Below, one piece after another: positions 1-7,605 of a DNA stretch of 11,986 nt. Below the pieces are notes generated by a model. That model did no database searches, was not told where the DNA came from, and saw nothing but the letters and a program-made list of their open reading frames with translations. The translations under genes and the position numbers were made by a program. This DNA is from an uncultured Leptolyngbya sp. (lineage in GTDB: Bacteria; Cyanobacteriota; Cyanobacteriia; Phormidesmidales; Phormidesmidaceae). Position 1 is the stretch's first letter. Each line of letters begins with the position of its first letter. Where the stretch lies: positions 1-11,986 of the forward strand of contig CALBPH010000775.1 in assembly GCA_937899365.1 (NCBI GenBank). The letters run 5' to 3'.

Positions 1-119
1 GAGCATTTTCAAACAGAGTATGAATCAATCGACGGATAGCAAAAACACTTCCGAGATCAGCTTGATATGTTACGGGATGATAACCGTCTGTAAACGATTC
101 ATCTGATTCAAATCAATAG

Positions 120-293
120 AAAAACAAATTGAGGTATCAACAACTATTAGCACACAAAGTGTTCACCTGGTTACAACACCTCCAACAAGGCTTGTTGACA
201 CCAACAGCATCTCAGTTACTGTCAACAGCTCAAAACCTGCCCAATTTTCAGCGCTTAGGCATTTGCCCCCAAGTAGACTACCGCTCAATCTGA
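120..293 (+). pseudogene. Possible C-terminal gene remnant, unrecognised
   Basis: A 57-codon plus-strand frame runs from just after a TAG (117-119) to a TGA (291-293). It has no ATG; the only possible starts are TTG at 129 and GTG at 159. The translation has a protein-like, Gln/Leu-rich, amphipathic look (for example FTWLQHLQQGLLTP and later LGICPQVDYRSI), which suggests the tail of a gene that lost its front. The stop codon lies inside the left arm of the 38-bp palindrome. I do not recognise a family, and the minus strand is also open over much of the same stretch, so chance is a real alternative. Confidence 0.22.
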
Positions 294-325
294 TAGGGGC
301 ATTGCATGCAATGCCCCTATCAGAT
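288..325. repeat. Perfect 38-bp palindrome
   Basis: The two 19-base arms are exact reverse complements with no spacer. The left arm is ATCTGATAGGGGCATTGCA (288-306). As RNA either strand would fold to a very stable hairpin with a small loop around the central TGCA/ATGC. It lies about 130 bases downstream of the last gene of the minus-strand operon. A bidirectional transcript-end hairpin is plausible, but neither strand has a proper T run after it. A dispersed palindromic repeat or a protein-binding site are alternatives. Confidence 0.85.
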
Positions 326-453
326 GTCTTTATCTGGACCTTTATTTTTGTGCAGTCCCCTTAAGGCGGATAACTGAGCAGGCCAAAATGAGATTGAAAT
401 GTAAACGTAGATGTCTAGAAACAACAACGCAGAAGATTAGTGAAACCTGGAAT

Positions 454-867
454 CTAAACTTTCTTACTCGCCAAGACTTTAATCTTAGTAATTAATGAAT
501 TTTTGAGTTTTTCGTAGTCGATCGCTGTTCCTGATGTGGGATTTGGAAAAAAGTCTAAGGCACCAGCCTGCATCAGATTAAAGATATTGTCCACATCGGC
601 AGGGTGTACCGTATTGCTCACCACCAATATAGGGCGAGGAAATTCAGACATGACCTTTTCGGTAAATTCCAGACCGTCCATTTTGGGCATTTGTAGGTCA
701 GTACAGATGACATCTGGCATGGTCTGGGCAATCACCCTTAACCCATCAGCACCATCTTGGGCCGTACCAACAACATCCACCTCAGGAGACGAATCGATTA
801 ACCGTTGTAAGATTTGCAACGCAATGGCGGAGTCTTCAACAAGAACAACTTTAATTGGGGTAGACAT
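454..867 (-). CDS. Stand-alone CheB-like receiver (response regulator)
   Basis: This 137-residue protein is a single receiver domain with no output domain. Receiver hallmarks are the acidic pair E11-D12, the phospho-acceptor D57 within CTDLQMPKMDG, and S84 in the Thr/Ser switch position (LVVSNT). The sequence resembles the N-terminal receiver of chemotaxis methylesterase CheB (AGALDFF region), but the methylesterase half is absent: the frame ends with a TAG 27 residues after the FFPNP loop. The invariant Lys that precedes the Pro in that loop (KP in CheY/CheB) is Asn109 here, so phosphorylation or its coupling to conformation may be altered. The ATG lies 2 bases after the CheA stop. An AGGAGA (879-884) inside the end of cheA lies 11 bases before it, so the two are translationally linked. 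By context it is the terminal phosphate acceptor or phosphate sink of the CheA in the same operon (inference). Confidence 0.9.
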   Translation of the reverse strand: MSTPIKVVLVEDSAIALQILQRLIDSSPEVDVVGTAQDGADGLRVIAQTMPDVICTDLQMPKMDGLEFTEKVMSEFPRPILVVSNTVHPADVDNIFNLMQAGALDFFPNPTSGTAIDYEKLKNSLITKIKVLASKKV

Positions 868-869
868 GG

Positions 870-3233
870 TTAAATTAATCTCCTTAGGGTATCAATGAGT
901 AAACTTTGGTCAAAATCACCTTTGGTGATGTAGGCATTGGCGCCAGCGTCTGCGCCACGGCGCTTGTCATCATCTTGGGCCAAGGTGGTTACCAAAACGA
1001 TGGGTAAATTTTCGTATTTTGTTTCTTCTCGAATGCGACTGGTTAATCCTAGACCGTCCAGATTAGGCATTTCTACATCGGAGACCACGGCATCAAAGGC
1101 TCCTTCTTGCTCCAGTTTATCCAGCCCATCCAGCCCATCTACCGCCGTGGTCACTTGATATCCTGCCCCCTCCAGAATCCGTCGTACCTGGGTACGAATG
1201 GGTATAGAATCTTCTACCAACAACACCTTTGGTTTGGTAACGGTGAGTTCCCAGTTGGTGGCAAGATTTGTGGCGATGGGTTCTTGCGCGCTCCCTTGAA
1301 CAGATTTGATCAGATCTTGGGGGCTGAGCACCATACAAACTTCCCCCGCTCCCAGAATGGTGGCTCCTGAGATATTACGCACACGCTTGAGTAGCTTGCT
1401 ATGGGGTTTTAATACAATATCTTGCTGATCAATTAATTCGTCAACAAACAATCCCAGACGTTCTGAACCAGCTTTGAGGACAATGCAGGGAATAGCCTGT
1501 TTGGGAATAGAAATCGTCCGAGCAGCGGCCGAAACGGGCATTTCTAGAAGATCGCTTAGCCAGGAAATGGATAGGGGTTGCCCTTGTAAGTTAATAGTGG
1601 GTCTGCCTTCCAGGGTAAAAATTTCTTTGCGATCAACCCGCATCATGACATCGACAAATTCGATTGGAATAGCATAGGGTGTGTGATTAATGGCTACAAT
1701 CAGCGCGGATGCGGTAGCCAGACTGGTGTTGAGGGTAAATCGAAAAGCGCATCCTTGGGCCGGACTAGACTGCACATGAATGGCCCCTTTTAGGTGTTCA
1801 ACATTAACCCGCACCACATCTAATCCCACCCCCCTACCCGAAATTTCGGTTATGGCTGTGCGGGTGGAGAATCCAGGCATAAAAATTAAGTTCTGGATTT
1901 GTTCAACGCTCATTTTTGCCAGGTCGGCGTCGGTACGGATCCCTTGTCGAACAGCCGTTCGCTTAATACTCTCTAAGCTCAGACCACGACCGTCATCGAC
2001 AACTTCAATGTCGATATGGCTACCACGCTGATGGGCTTTGAGCCAGATGGTTGCCGTGGGTGGTTTGCCCATGGCAATGCGCTCACTGGGGGCTTCAATC
2101 CCATGGTCAATGGCATTGCGGATTAGGTGGGTGAGGGGAGCCTTCATCTCTTCTAAGATGCGTTTATCTGCCTGGGTATCCCCTCCTTCAATAACAAGGT
2201 TAATAGTTTTTTCCTGTTGCTTTGCCAGGTCACGAACCATCCGTGGGAACAGGCTAAACAGACTGGATAATGGCAGCTGGCGTAGTTTGAGAATGCCTGA
2301 TTCGAGCTCGTTGGAGAGGGTTTCTAACTGAGCAGAATCTTCGTAGGCAGTGGTACGTAGCTGTTTTAGCAAGGCACCCAGCTGATCAAGACGATCTTCG
2401 GTACCCTGCTGAAGGGTTTGCAAAGGAACCAAGGCCTCAATTCCCTGGGTGGCTGGTTCATCAAATGTTAGACGGTTGACCAAATTATCTCGGACCCAGT
2501 CTTCCCAAAAGAAAAGAACGTTGTCGATGTCATCCATCCGACGGGTAATACGTCGTTTGGTGACAGCTAACTCACCTGCTTGAGTGATCAGGGTATCAAG
2601 TCTAGTAGACGCAACCCTGACGGTGTCTATTTGGTATGGCTCAGTCGCTGTCTCGGTCGTTAGTTTGGTAGGGGGTATCTCTTCCACCGCCAGTGTCTGA
2701 GAAACATCATTAGTGGCCTCTAGCTTCCGCTCTAATTCTTCTACCGCTGATAATGTCACCATGGGGTCAGTATGACTCTGATCTACCTGATGGCTGTCAA
2801 TAACCTCAGCCTCAGCCAGGGTTTGTTGTTGCGGCTCAACTGGGGCAGGGAGATCCCCAGCATTCATGAGTTGGGCTAATACATGAAACACGCTGACATT
2901 AGCCGGATCTCCCGTAACGGCTTCGTGGGCTATTTTGCGGATGGCATCTAGCCCCTGGTAGAGACAGTCGCAGAATTCAGGGGTCACATACCGCTGTCCC
3001 TGTTCCACACTGCTCAACAGATCTTCTAGCTGGTGGGTCAATTTTTCTGCATCCTGCACCCCCAACATACGAGAGTCTCCTTTGAGGGAGTGGGTCGCCC
3101 GCAGCATTTCTTTGAGTTTAGCGGGGTCATCCGGATGTTTCTCTAAGTAGAGAAATCCTGCCTCTAATTTGCTCAGATGATCGTTACTGGCATCGCGATA
3201 GAGCGTGCGCAGCTCTTCGTCTTCGATATACAT
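870..3233 (-). CDS. cheA: Hybrid CheA histidine kinase with C-terminal receiver
   Basis: A 787-residue cytoplasmic chemotaxis-type kinase. Domains in order are: HPt (about 1-110) with phospho-His48 in ATHSLKGDSRMLG; an acidic/Gln-rich linker (about 125-200) in place of a P2 domain; a helical dimerisation region (about 200-340); HATPase (about 345-505); CheW-like P5 (about 508-645); and a receiver (668-787). The HATPase N box has N373, D376 and H377, the G1 motif is DDGRG (413-417), the F box is FMPGFST (451-457) and the G2 motif is GRGVG (466-470). The receiver has E674-D675, phospho-acceptor D719 and K771. All catalytic residues I checked are intact. Lack of P2 plus a fused receiver is the architecture of PixL/PilL-like CheA proteins of cyanobacteria. 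The gene starts 33 bases after the receptor gene and ends 2 bases before the small receiver gene. No good Shine-Dalgarno precedes ATG 3233, but MYIEDEELRTLY is a plausible HPt N-terminus. Confidence 0.96.
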   Translation of the reverse strand: MYIEDEELRTLYRDASNDHLSKLEAGFLYLEKHPDDPAKLKEMLRATHSLKGDSRMLGVQDAEKLTHQLEDLLSSVEQGQRYVTPEFCDCLYQGLDAIRKIAHEAVTGDPANVSVFHVLAQLMNAGDLPAPVEPQQQTLAEAEVIDSHQVDQSHTDPMVTLSAVEELERKLEATNDVSQTLAVEEIPPTKLTTETATEPYQIDTVRVASTRLDTLITQAGELAVTKRRITRRMDDIDNVLFFWEDWVRDNLVNRLTFDEPATQGIEALVPLQTLQQGTEDRLDQLGALLKQLRTTAYEDSAQLETLSNELESGILKLRQLPLSSLFSLFPRMVRDLAKQQEKTINLVIEGGDTQADKRILEEMKAPLTHLIRNAIDHGIEAPSERIAMGKPPTATIWLKAHQRGSHIDIEVVDDGRGLSLESIKRTAVRQGIRTDADLAKMSVEQIQNLIFMPGFSTRTAITEISGRGVGLDVVRVNVEHLKGAIHVQSSPAQGCAFRFTLNTSLATASALIVAINHTPYAIPIEFVDVMMRVDRKEIFTLEGRPTINLQGQPLSISWLSDLLEMPVSAAARTISIPKQAIPCIVLKAGSERLGLFVDELIDQQDIVLKPHSKLLKRVRNISGATILGAGEVCMVLSPQDLIKSVQGSAQEPIATNLATNWELTVTKPKVLLVEDSIPIRTQVRRILEGAGYQVTTAVDGLDGLDKLEQEGAFDAVVSDVEMPNLDGLGLTSRIREETKYENLPIVLVTTLAQDDDKRRGADAGANAYITKGDFDQSLLIDTLRRLI

Positions 3234-3266
3234 GGTGTGGGAGGGTTAGGATAGGCAAGCAGAAGA

Positions 3267-4625
3267 CTAAACAGCAACTTGCAGCTCTTGGGCAATGGTT
3301 TTAAGTTCTTCGGTGGAGGTTTGGACCTGGCTTACTGCGGTCACAGTCTCTTTGGCTCCGAGGTTAATGGCGTTCATGGCAGAAACTGCTTGCTGTACAC
3401 CAACGGCTTGCTGCTTAGCACTTTGGGCAATCTGTTGAGAGTTTGAATAGACTTCGTTAATGGCGGTGGCAATGCGGCTAAAGACGTCTGCGGTACTTCT
3501 GGCCACTTCAATGCCAGCTTTTGCAGTTTTGTTGCCTTCGTCGGTCACCATCACTGTGCTGTTAATGGAGGACTGAATAGCGTCAACCAGAATGTTAATC
3601 TTGCCTGCTGAGTCACGGCTTTGGTCAGCTAGTTTACGAATCTCACCGGCGACTACGGCAAAGCCTTTACCCTGTTCACCGGCTCGGGCGGCTTCTACAG
3701 CTGCATTGAGGGCCAGCATGTTGGTTTGGTCGGCCACATCGGCTACTAGACTGGAAATGGTTGAAATCTGCTCAGTTTGCTCACTCAGCTGCATAATCTG
3801 ATCTGCGATCGCACTTACCTGATTATTCAAATCCTCAATTCCCTGCACCGTATCCTGCACCGCCTGACTACCCGTTTCAGTTAGATTCAGCGCCGCTTTC
3901 GCACCTGTCGCTGAAGAATATGCCTGTTGAGCTGCCTGTAATGACGCCGCACCCAGCTCTTCAATCGTAGAGGTGGTCACCGTCACAGAGGCAGTCTGAT
4001 CCGCAACGAGGCGTTCCTGTACTTCCACCGTGGCCGCAATTTCTGAGGAACTGTCGGTCACCGTTGTCACCGATTGCTGGAGTACGTCGGATACCCGCTG
4101 AATTGTCCAAAATACAAAGGCAAATACAATGAGGTCAAGAAATACAATTGCTAGCTCAAGCAGCTCAATGCTCTTAAATCGATTAAATGCAATCGTCTCC
4201 GCTGCAAATACGGCGTCATTAGTGAGTTCAAAGTAAGCTTCACTATCCTCAATCAATTTAGCTTTGAGATTGGGATTCTGACGATATTGAACAACCGTTG
4301 CTTTCAGCTGTTGCCAGTCACTTTCCACTTCCTGGATCCTAGCCAGATAGTTAGCATTTGTTGCCTTGGGCAGCTGTAATGACTCATCACCATTGATCAG
4401 AGCATTAATTAACTGATCAATTCTTTGAATCAATGCATCATCAGGTTGGCCATTCGTTTCTAACTTAACCAGTCGCTGAGACGCCCCTCGAACAATACCA
4501 GACTTGTTAACAACACTAGCGTCTAATTCGCCCTGTCGCGTACCCAAGTAGGCCCAAGAGGCTGTACCTATGGTAAAGATAGCAAGTCCGGCAACGGTCA
4601 GTTTTAGCTGGGTAGTAATCTTCAT
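3267..4625 (-). CDS. Methyl-accepting chemoreceptor (MCP), no HAMP seen
   Basis: A 452-residue inner-membrane receptor feeding the CheA/CheW of the same operon. TM1 lies at about residues 8-26. A periplasmic sensor of about 125 residues follows, carrying NKSGIVRGASQRLVKLE, similar in style to the N-terminal sensor segment of PilJ-type receptors. TM2 lies at about 155-174. The cytoplasmic rod begins almost at once after TM2, with no room for a HAMP domain. The conserved hairpin tip that binds CheA/CheW is at about 300-332 (ALNAAVEAARAGEQGKGFAVV). Residues 218-228 (TSTIEELGAAS) fit the methylation consensus at E222-E223; a second Glu pair is at 439-440 (STEELKTIA). The protein ends without a CheR-tethering pentapeptide. 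Start ATG 4625 has AGGAGT at 4632-4637, 6 bases upstream. The ligand cannot be told from sequence; no GAF or bilin-binding domain as in PixJ is present. Confidence 0.95.
   Translation of the reverse strand: MKITTQLKLTVAGLAIFTIGTASWAYLGTRQGELDASVVNKSGIVRGASQRLVKLETNGQPDDALIQRIDQLINALINGDESLQLPKATNANYLARIQEVESDWQQLKATVVQYRQNPNLKAKLIEDSEAYFELTNDAVFAAETIAFNRFKSIELLELAIVFLDLIVFAFVFWTIQRVSDVLQQSVTTVTDSSSEIAATVEVQERLVADQTASVTVTTSTIEELGAASLQAAQQAYSSATGAKAALNLTETGSQAVQDTVQGIEDLNNQVSAIADQIMQLSEQTEQISTISSLVADVADQTNMLALNAAVEAARAGEQGKGFAVVAGEIRKLADQSRDSAGKINILVDAIQSSINSTVMVTDEGNKTAKAGIEVARSTADVFSRIATAINEVYSNSQQIAQSAKQQAVGVQQAVSAMNAINLGAKETVTAVSQVQTSTEELKTIAQELQVAV
3805..3812. repeat. HIP1 octamer GCGATCGC
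   Basis: The highly iterated palindrome of many cyanobacterial genomes, here inside the chemoreceptor gene. It supports a cyanobacterial source. Confidence 0.85.
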
Positions 4626-4631
4626 ACAATC

Positions 4632-4637
4632 ACTCCT
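4632..4637 (-). promoter_or_regulatory. Ribosome binding site, chemoreceptor gene
   Basis: On the minus strand this reads AGGAGT, 6 bases before ATG 4625, and it fixes the receptor start. The cheA and tandem-cheW starts in the same operon lack such a site, so the receptor may be translated more strongly than its partners. Confidence 0.7.
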
Positions 4638-4689
4638 GTATTATTTTTTTAGAATTGAGCTTTGGAGACCATTGATGGTGGGGCAATGC

Positions 4690-5814
4690 CTAAGCTGCCT
4701 GGTCTACAATGAGGCCCCCTTGGGCAAGAAGTTTAGAGAGATCCAAAATACTCAATGTGTTTTGATAATAATGGGTAGCTCCCTGAAAGAACGCTTGGCA
4801 ACGCTTAGACATGGCTGCAGGCATTGAAGAAATATCTGAAGGGGGCAAATAAACCACATCTAGAACCTGATCAACCGTAATCCCAGCAACAATATTATCG
4901 GCTTCGACAATAACGGCCTTGGTCGCTTTGTTATCGGATCCTGGCAAATTTAGCGCCTTACGAATATCAATTAACGTCATGACTTCTCCCCGTAGATTCA
5001 TATTGCCCAGAATGTGTGTGGGACAACAGGGCACTGGCCTGATCTGCCGGGTATTAATAAATTCCCTAACCTGCTGCAGCTCTATACCAAAATATTCTTT
5101 CCCTAGCTCAATTACGGCCAATGCCTTTAGGCTAGTCAGATCAGAGGTCTCTAAAGATTGTTTTAGACCCATTGCCCGCTGCCGAAAAACCTTTTTCTCG
5201 GTGGGTGTCGCCTGGGGACAGTAAAGCGAGAAAAAGCTAGTCAAAGATAGACCAGATGGAACCTCAAATATCTGCTCCCTGGGATAGGCGGTGGCATCAG
5301 TGAAAACAGTTTCTTCACTGATGGGAGCAACGTCATCGTCCAGGCTATTGAGTCTTGCTTCCCAGGTCATCATCGTCACCTCATCGGTTTGACGGATCAG
5401 CGTTTCTGGGTTTAACAACGTAATCAAACTGTCATTGGCCTTGGCAATCCCTTTGGCAAAGGCAGTATGGCTATGCTTTCTCAGCTCATAGGTAGGCACA
5501 GACTCGATACTTAAACTAGGGAAAGATTGCACATCATGGACTTTATTCACCACCATGCCCACCTGCAAGCCTTGCCAGTCAACCACGACAATGCTGTCAC
5601 TTAGCTGACAGGCGGGACAGTCCTGTCCCAAACGTTTGGCTAAATGCATGATGGGCAAAACCGTACCTCGAAAGTTGAGGATACCAATAATATCGCCAGG
5701 GGCATCGACAATTGGTGTCAGTTCTGGCAACTCAAAAATCTCACGGACCTGGGTTATCTCAATGCCATATTGCAGGTCGTTGAGCTCAAAAAGAAGGTAG
5801 ACTTGGGTTTCCAT
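4690..5814 (-). CDS. Tandem CheW-domain coupling protein
   Basis: A 374-residue cytoplasmic protein with two complete CheW-like domains. The first spans about residues 4-142 (YGIEITQVREIFELP, then GILNFRGTVLPIMHL). The second spans about 230-368 (YFGIELQQVREFINTR, then GNMNLRGEVMTLIDIRKAL). Both keep the conserved N-x-R-G turn that ordinary CheW proteins use at their receptor/kinase contacts. The domains are joined by an 85-residue linker containing a Cys-Pro segment (YCPQATPTEKKVF). Normal CheW has one domain of about 150 residues, so this protein is a duplication or fusion. It should couple the receptor encoded just downstream (64-base gap) to CheA, possibly bridging two array positions (inference). 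No clear Shine-Dalgarno precedes ATG 5814. The 86-base gap to the upstream gene is the largest in the operon and could hold an internal promoter, though I see no clear one. Confidence 0.93.
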   Translation of the reverse strand: METQVYLLFELNDLQYGIEITQVREIFELPELTPIVDAPGDIIGILNFRGTVLPIMHLAKRLGQDCPACQLSDSIVVVDWQGLQVGMVVNKVHDVQSFPSLSIESVPTYELRKHSHTAFAKGIAKANDSLITLLNPETLIRQTDEVTMMTWEARLNSLDDDVAPISEETVFTDATAYPREQIFEVPSGLSLTSFFSLYCPQATPTEKKVFRQRAMGLKQSLETSDLTSLKALAVIELGKEYFGIELQQVREFINTRQIRPVPCCPTHILGNMNLRGEVMTLIDIRKALNLPGSDNKATKAVIVEADNIVAGITVDQVLDVVYLPPSDISSMPAAMSKRCQAFFQGATHYYQNTLSILDLSKLLAQGGLIVDQAA

Positions 5815-5900
5815 AATAATCGGTAAAAAAATAGAACTGGCGTTGCGGATTCAAACCAACATGGCATCTGTCAAATCTATCTTTATCATAAACAACACCG

Positions 5901-7097
5901 TTATGACATCACTTTACTGGGAACATATTTATCCAGAATCTCCAGTAGCTTTGAGCGCTCAACAGGCTTAGTTAAATAGTGGGTTGAACCAACAATTTGC
6001 CCTCTAATTTTGTTGAACACGCCATCTTTAGCCGTCAGCATAATGATAGGAAGATCTCGAAACCGGCCAATACCCCGGATGGTTCGGCATAGTTCCAAGC
6101 CATCAATGTCTGGCATCGTGACATCCAGCAGTAATAGCTCAATTTTTTCCGTATTCAACAAACTGAGCGCATCCATCGCGTTACTTGCCAGTAGCACATG
6201 GTAGTGGTCGCCAATGATCCGTTTGATCATGGCTTGAACCACAGGACTATCATCAACACTCAGAATAGTCGGTAAGGTGCTAGCCTTATCATCAGTGACT
6301 GAAATTTTATCAACGACTGATTCTTTACTATTAACAGCGTTCTTTAATCGGTTAATAGTAGAGAGATATTTATCTTGCTCAAAGGTAAGCCAGCCCATGG
6401 CAACAAACTTTAAATATTTGCGGGCTAATTCTAACGGGTCTATATTGAGTTGGGTAGCAATCTCATATAGTGTGCGCTGGCCATTAACCCATTGAGGTAA
6501 ATGGTGTTGCGCCCAGGCATCGGTGATCCGCTGTTGGTCAGCCTGGAGTTGATAGGGAATGGCATGGGCAGACGGAATTTTAGGCGCTAGGTCAGCCCAG
6601 GCCTGTTGCCGCTGAAAAATATCACCCCGGAGCTGTTCCCAGGTAAATCCATGGCGGTCGTCTCCATAGGCCAGATCAACTGAGCTCAAGGTATTTAAGA
6701 CAAGTCTGCCTGCATGGGGGTAAATTTGCTCTAGCACCAGCGCAGCCTGGCTGCGCATATAGTCTTCGACCGCTGACCAGTCAAACAGTTTAAGACGAAT
6801 AAATAGCTCTAGATATCTACGCACAGAGGTGGGATCGTCAACTCTTTTTTGAGCCAGCTGTAATGCTGCCTCCATGATATCTAACTGAAAATGCTGACCC
6901 AGTTTTTGGGAGAGTTCAATGGGGTCTGGTCGAGATAGTCCGCAGTAGGTGAGCTCACCATTGAAAAATACTAAAATCCTCGGATGCTTGATGGTAGAAA
7001 CGTTTGATGATGTTTCCACAGAGGCTATTCCGGAAAACTGCTCATGTTCTAGCTTTAAGATTAAATTACCTAACTGTTCGGATTCAAATTGAAGCAT
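5901..7097 (-). CDS. PatA-type response regulator (PATAN-like + receiver)
   Basis: A 398-residue protein in the cyanobacterial PatA/PixG/TaxP1/PilG-like class. The N-terminal part (about 1-130) looks like a PATAN/DUF4388-type domain (FSGIASVE near 21, ILVFFNGELTYCGLS at 41-55). A helical middle (about 150-250) follows, with a winged-helix-like stretch (RTLYEIATQLNIDPLELARKY). A C-terminal receiver (277-395) has D282-D283, phospho-acceptor D325 in LLLDVTMPDIDG, T355 and K377, all canonical. In relatives such regulators set type IV pilus motility or cell-pattern output; here it is the first gene of the operon and the likely effector of its CheA (inference). I chose ATG 7097 over the TTG at 7100 because AGGAGA (7104-7109) is then 6 bases upstream. 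It follows a 680-base intergenic region that should contain the operon promoter. Confidence 0.92.
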   Translation of the reverse strand: MLQFESEQLGNLILKLEHEQFSGIASVETSSNVSTIKHPRILVFFNGELTYCGLSRPDPIELSQKLGQHFQLDIMEAALQLAQKRVDDPTSVRRYLELFIRLKLFDWSAVEDYMRSQAALVLEQIYPHAGRLVLNTLSSVDLAYGDDRHGFTWEQLRGDIFQRQQAWADLAPKIPSAHAIPYQLQADQQRITDAWAQHHLPQWVNGQRTLYEIATQLNIDPLELARKYLKFVAMGWLTFEQDKYLSTINRLKNAVNSKESVVDKISVTDDKASTLPTILSVDDSPVVQAMIKRIIGDHYHVLLASNAMDALSLLNTEKIELLLLDVTMPDIDGLELCRTIRGIGRFRDLPIIMLTAKDGVFNKIRGQIVGSTHYLTKPVERSKLLEILDKYVPSKVMS

Positions 7098-7103
7098 CAA
7101 TAC

Positions 7104-7109
7104 TCTCCT
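7104..7109 (-). promoter_or_regulatory. Ribosome binding site, PatA-like gene
   Basis: On the minus strand this reads AGGAGA, 6 bases before ATG 7097 and only 3 before the in-frame TTG 7100. The spacing favours the ATG. Confidence 0.75.
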
Positions 7110-7223
7110 GCAAAGGCTTTAGAAGATCATTAAAAGAGGGCGCATAGCCTGCGACACATCACCAGAGATATCAGCTTCTAACGTTGGCATAGGCCGGCAG
7201 TCCCAATTAGCTATCAAGTATCA

Positions 7224-7314
7224 GCCGTTGCTGATTTAGAGGATGAACCGATCGGTGAGATATGCCAGAGGACAGTATCTCGCAGATAAAATCATCCCGA
7301 GGATCAGCAACGCC
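7224..7314 (+). mobile_element. MITE-like palindromic element, copy 1
   Basis: This is a 91-bp non-coding element. Left end GCCGTTGCTGAT (7224-7235) and right end ATCAGCAACGCC (7303-7314) are inverted repeats with one mismatch. Similarity between arms continues inward (GGATGA at 7241-7246 against TCATCC at 7292-7297; GAGATA against TATCTC), so the whole element is an imperfect hairpin. It is flanked by perfect 7-bp direct repeats AGTATCA (7217-7223 and 7315-7321), the mark of transposition. It has no coding capacity, and copy 2 is about 89% identical. It lies about 125 bases upstream of the chemosensory operon start. Confidence 0.85.
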
Positions 7315-7605
7315 AGTATCAAGATCTCTTTTTTGAATCCCTCTTGGATCATAGTCTGGAAGAGACTGGACTCAAAGCCCTCAGAATGATGATTTTTGGG
7401 CAAATACAAAAACGTCAAACGGCTTTTATCTGTTTTACAAAAGATTGAACTGGCTTGCTTAATAAAGCATCAGAACTAACAATCAAGTCAACTTGTTATT
7501 GAATATGGTTTAACAACACGCAAGCTTCTAAGCTTATTGTTGCTTTGATATATGGTTAAAGTGCCCACTAAATAAAAAGACAAACATAGAACATAGACGC
7601 TGGTT

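Larger units (their letters stand above)
1..453. other. Region without a convincing gene, left edge
   Basis: No ATG-started gene of useful length is seen on either strand. The region holds a perfect 38-bp palindrome (288-325, listed separately) and a plus-strand open frame at 120-293 that may be a gene remnant (listed separately). A short open minus-strand frame (2-112) reads through the left edge. It contains stretches such as DGYHPVTYQADLGSVF, has a stop just upstream and no ATG or GTG, so it could be a broken gene or chance. The bases between 326 and 453 form the downstream region of the minus-strand chemosensory operon. I see no classical hairpin plus T-run terminator there. Confidence 0.5.

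Noticed and set aside
5839..5850. GGCGTTGCGGAT between the PatA-like and tandem CheW genes, one base from the MITE end
   Set aside because: No second arm or internal MITE sequence is found nearby, so a chance match is more likely than a fourth copy.
7236..7418. Minus-strand 60-codon frame with a hydrophobic LILALLILGMILSARYC stretch
   Set aside because: Its C-terminal half is the MITE copy 1 read in reverse. The frame at 8533-8808 shows the same LILGMILSA peptide because it reads MITE copy 2. Neither is a membrane protein gene.
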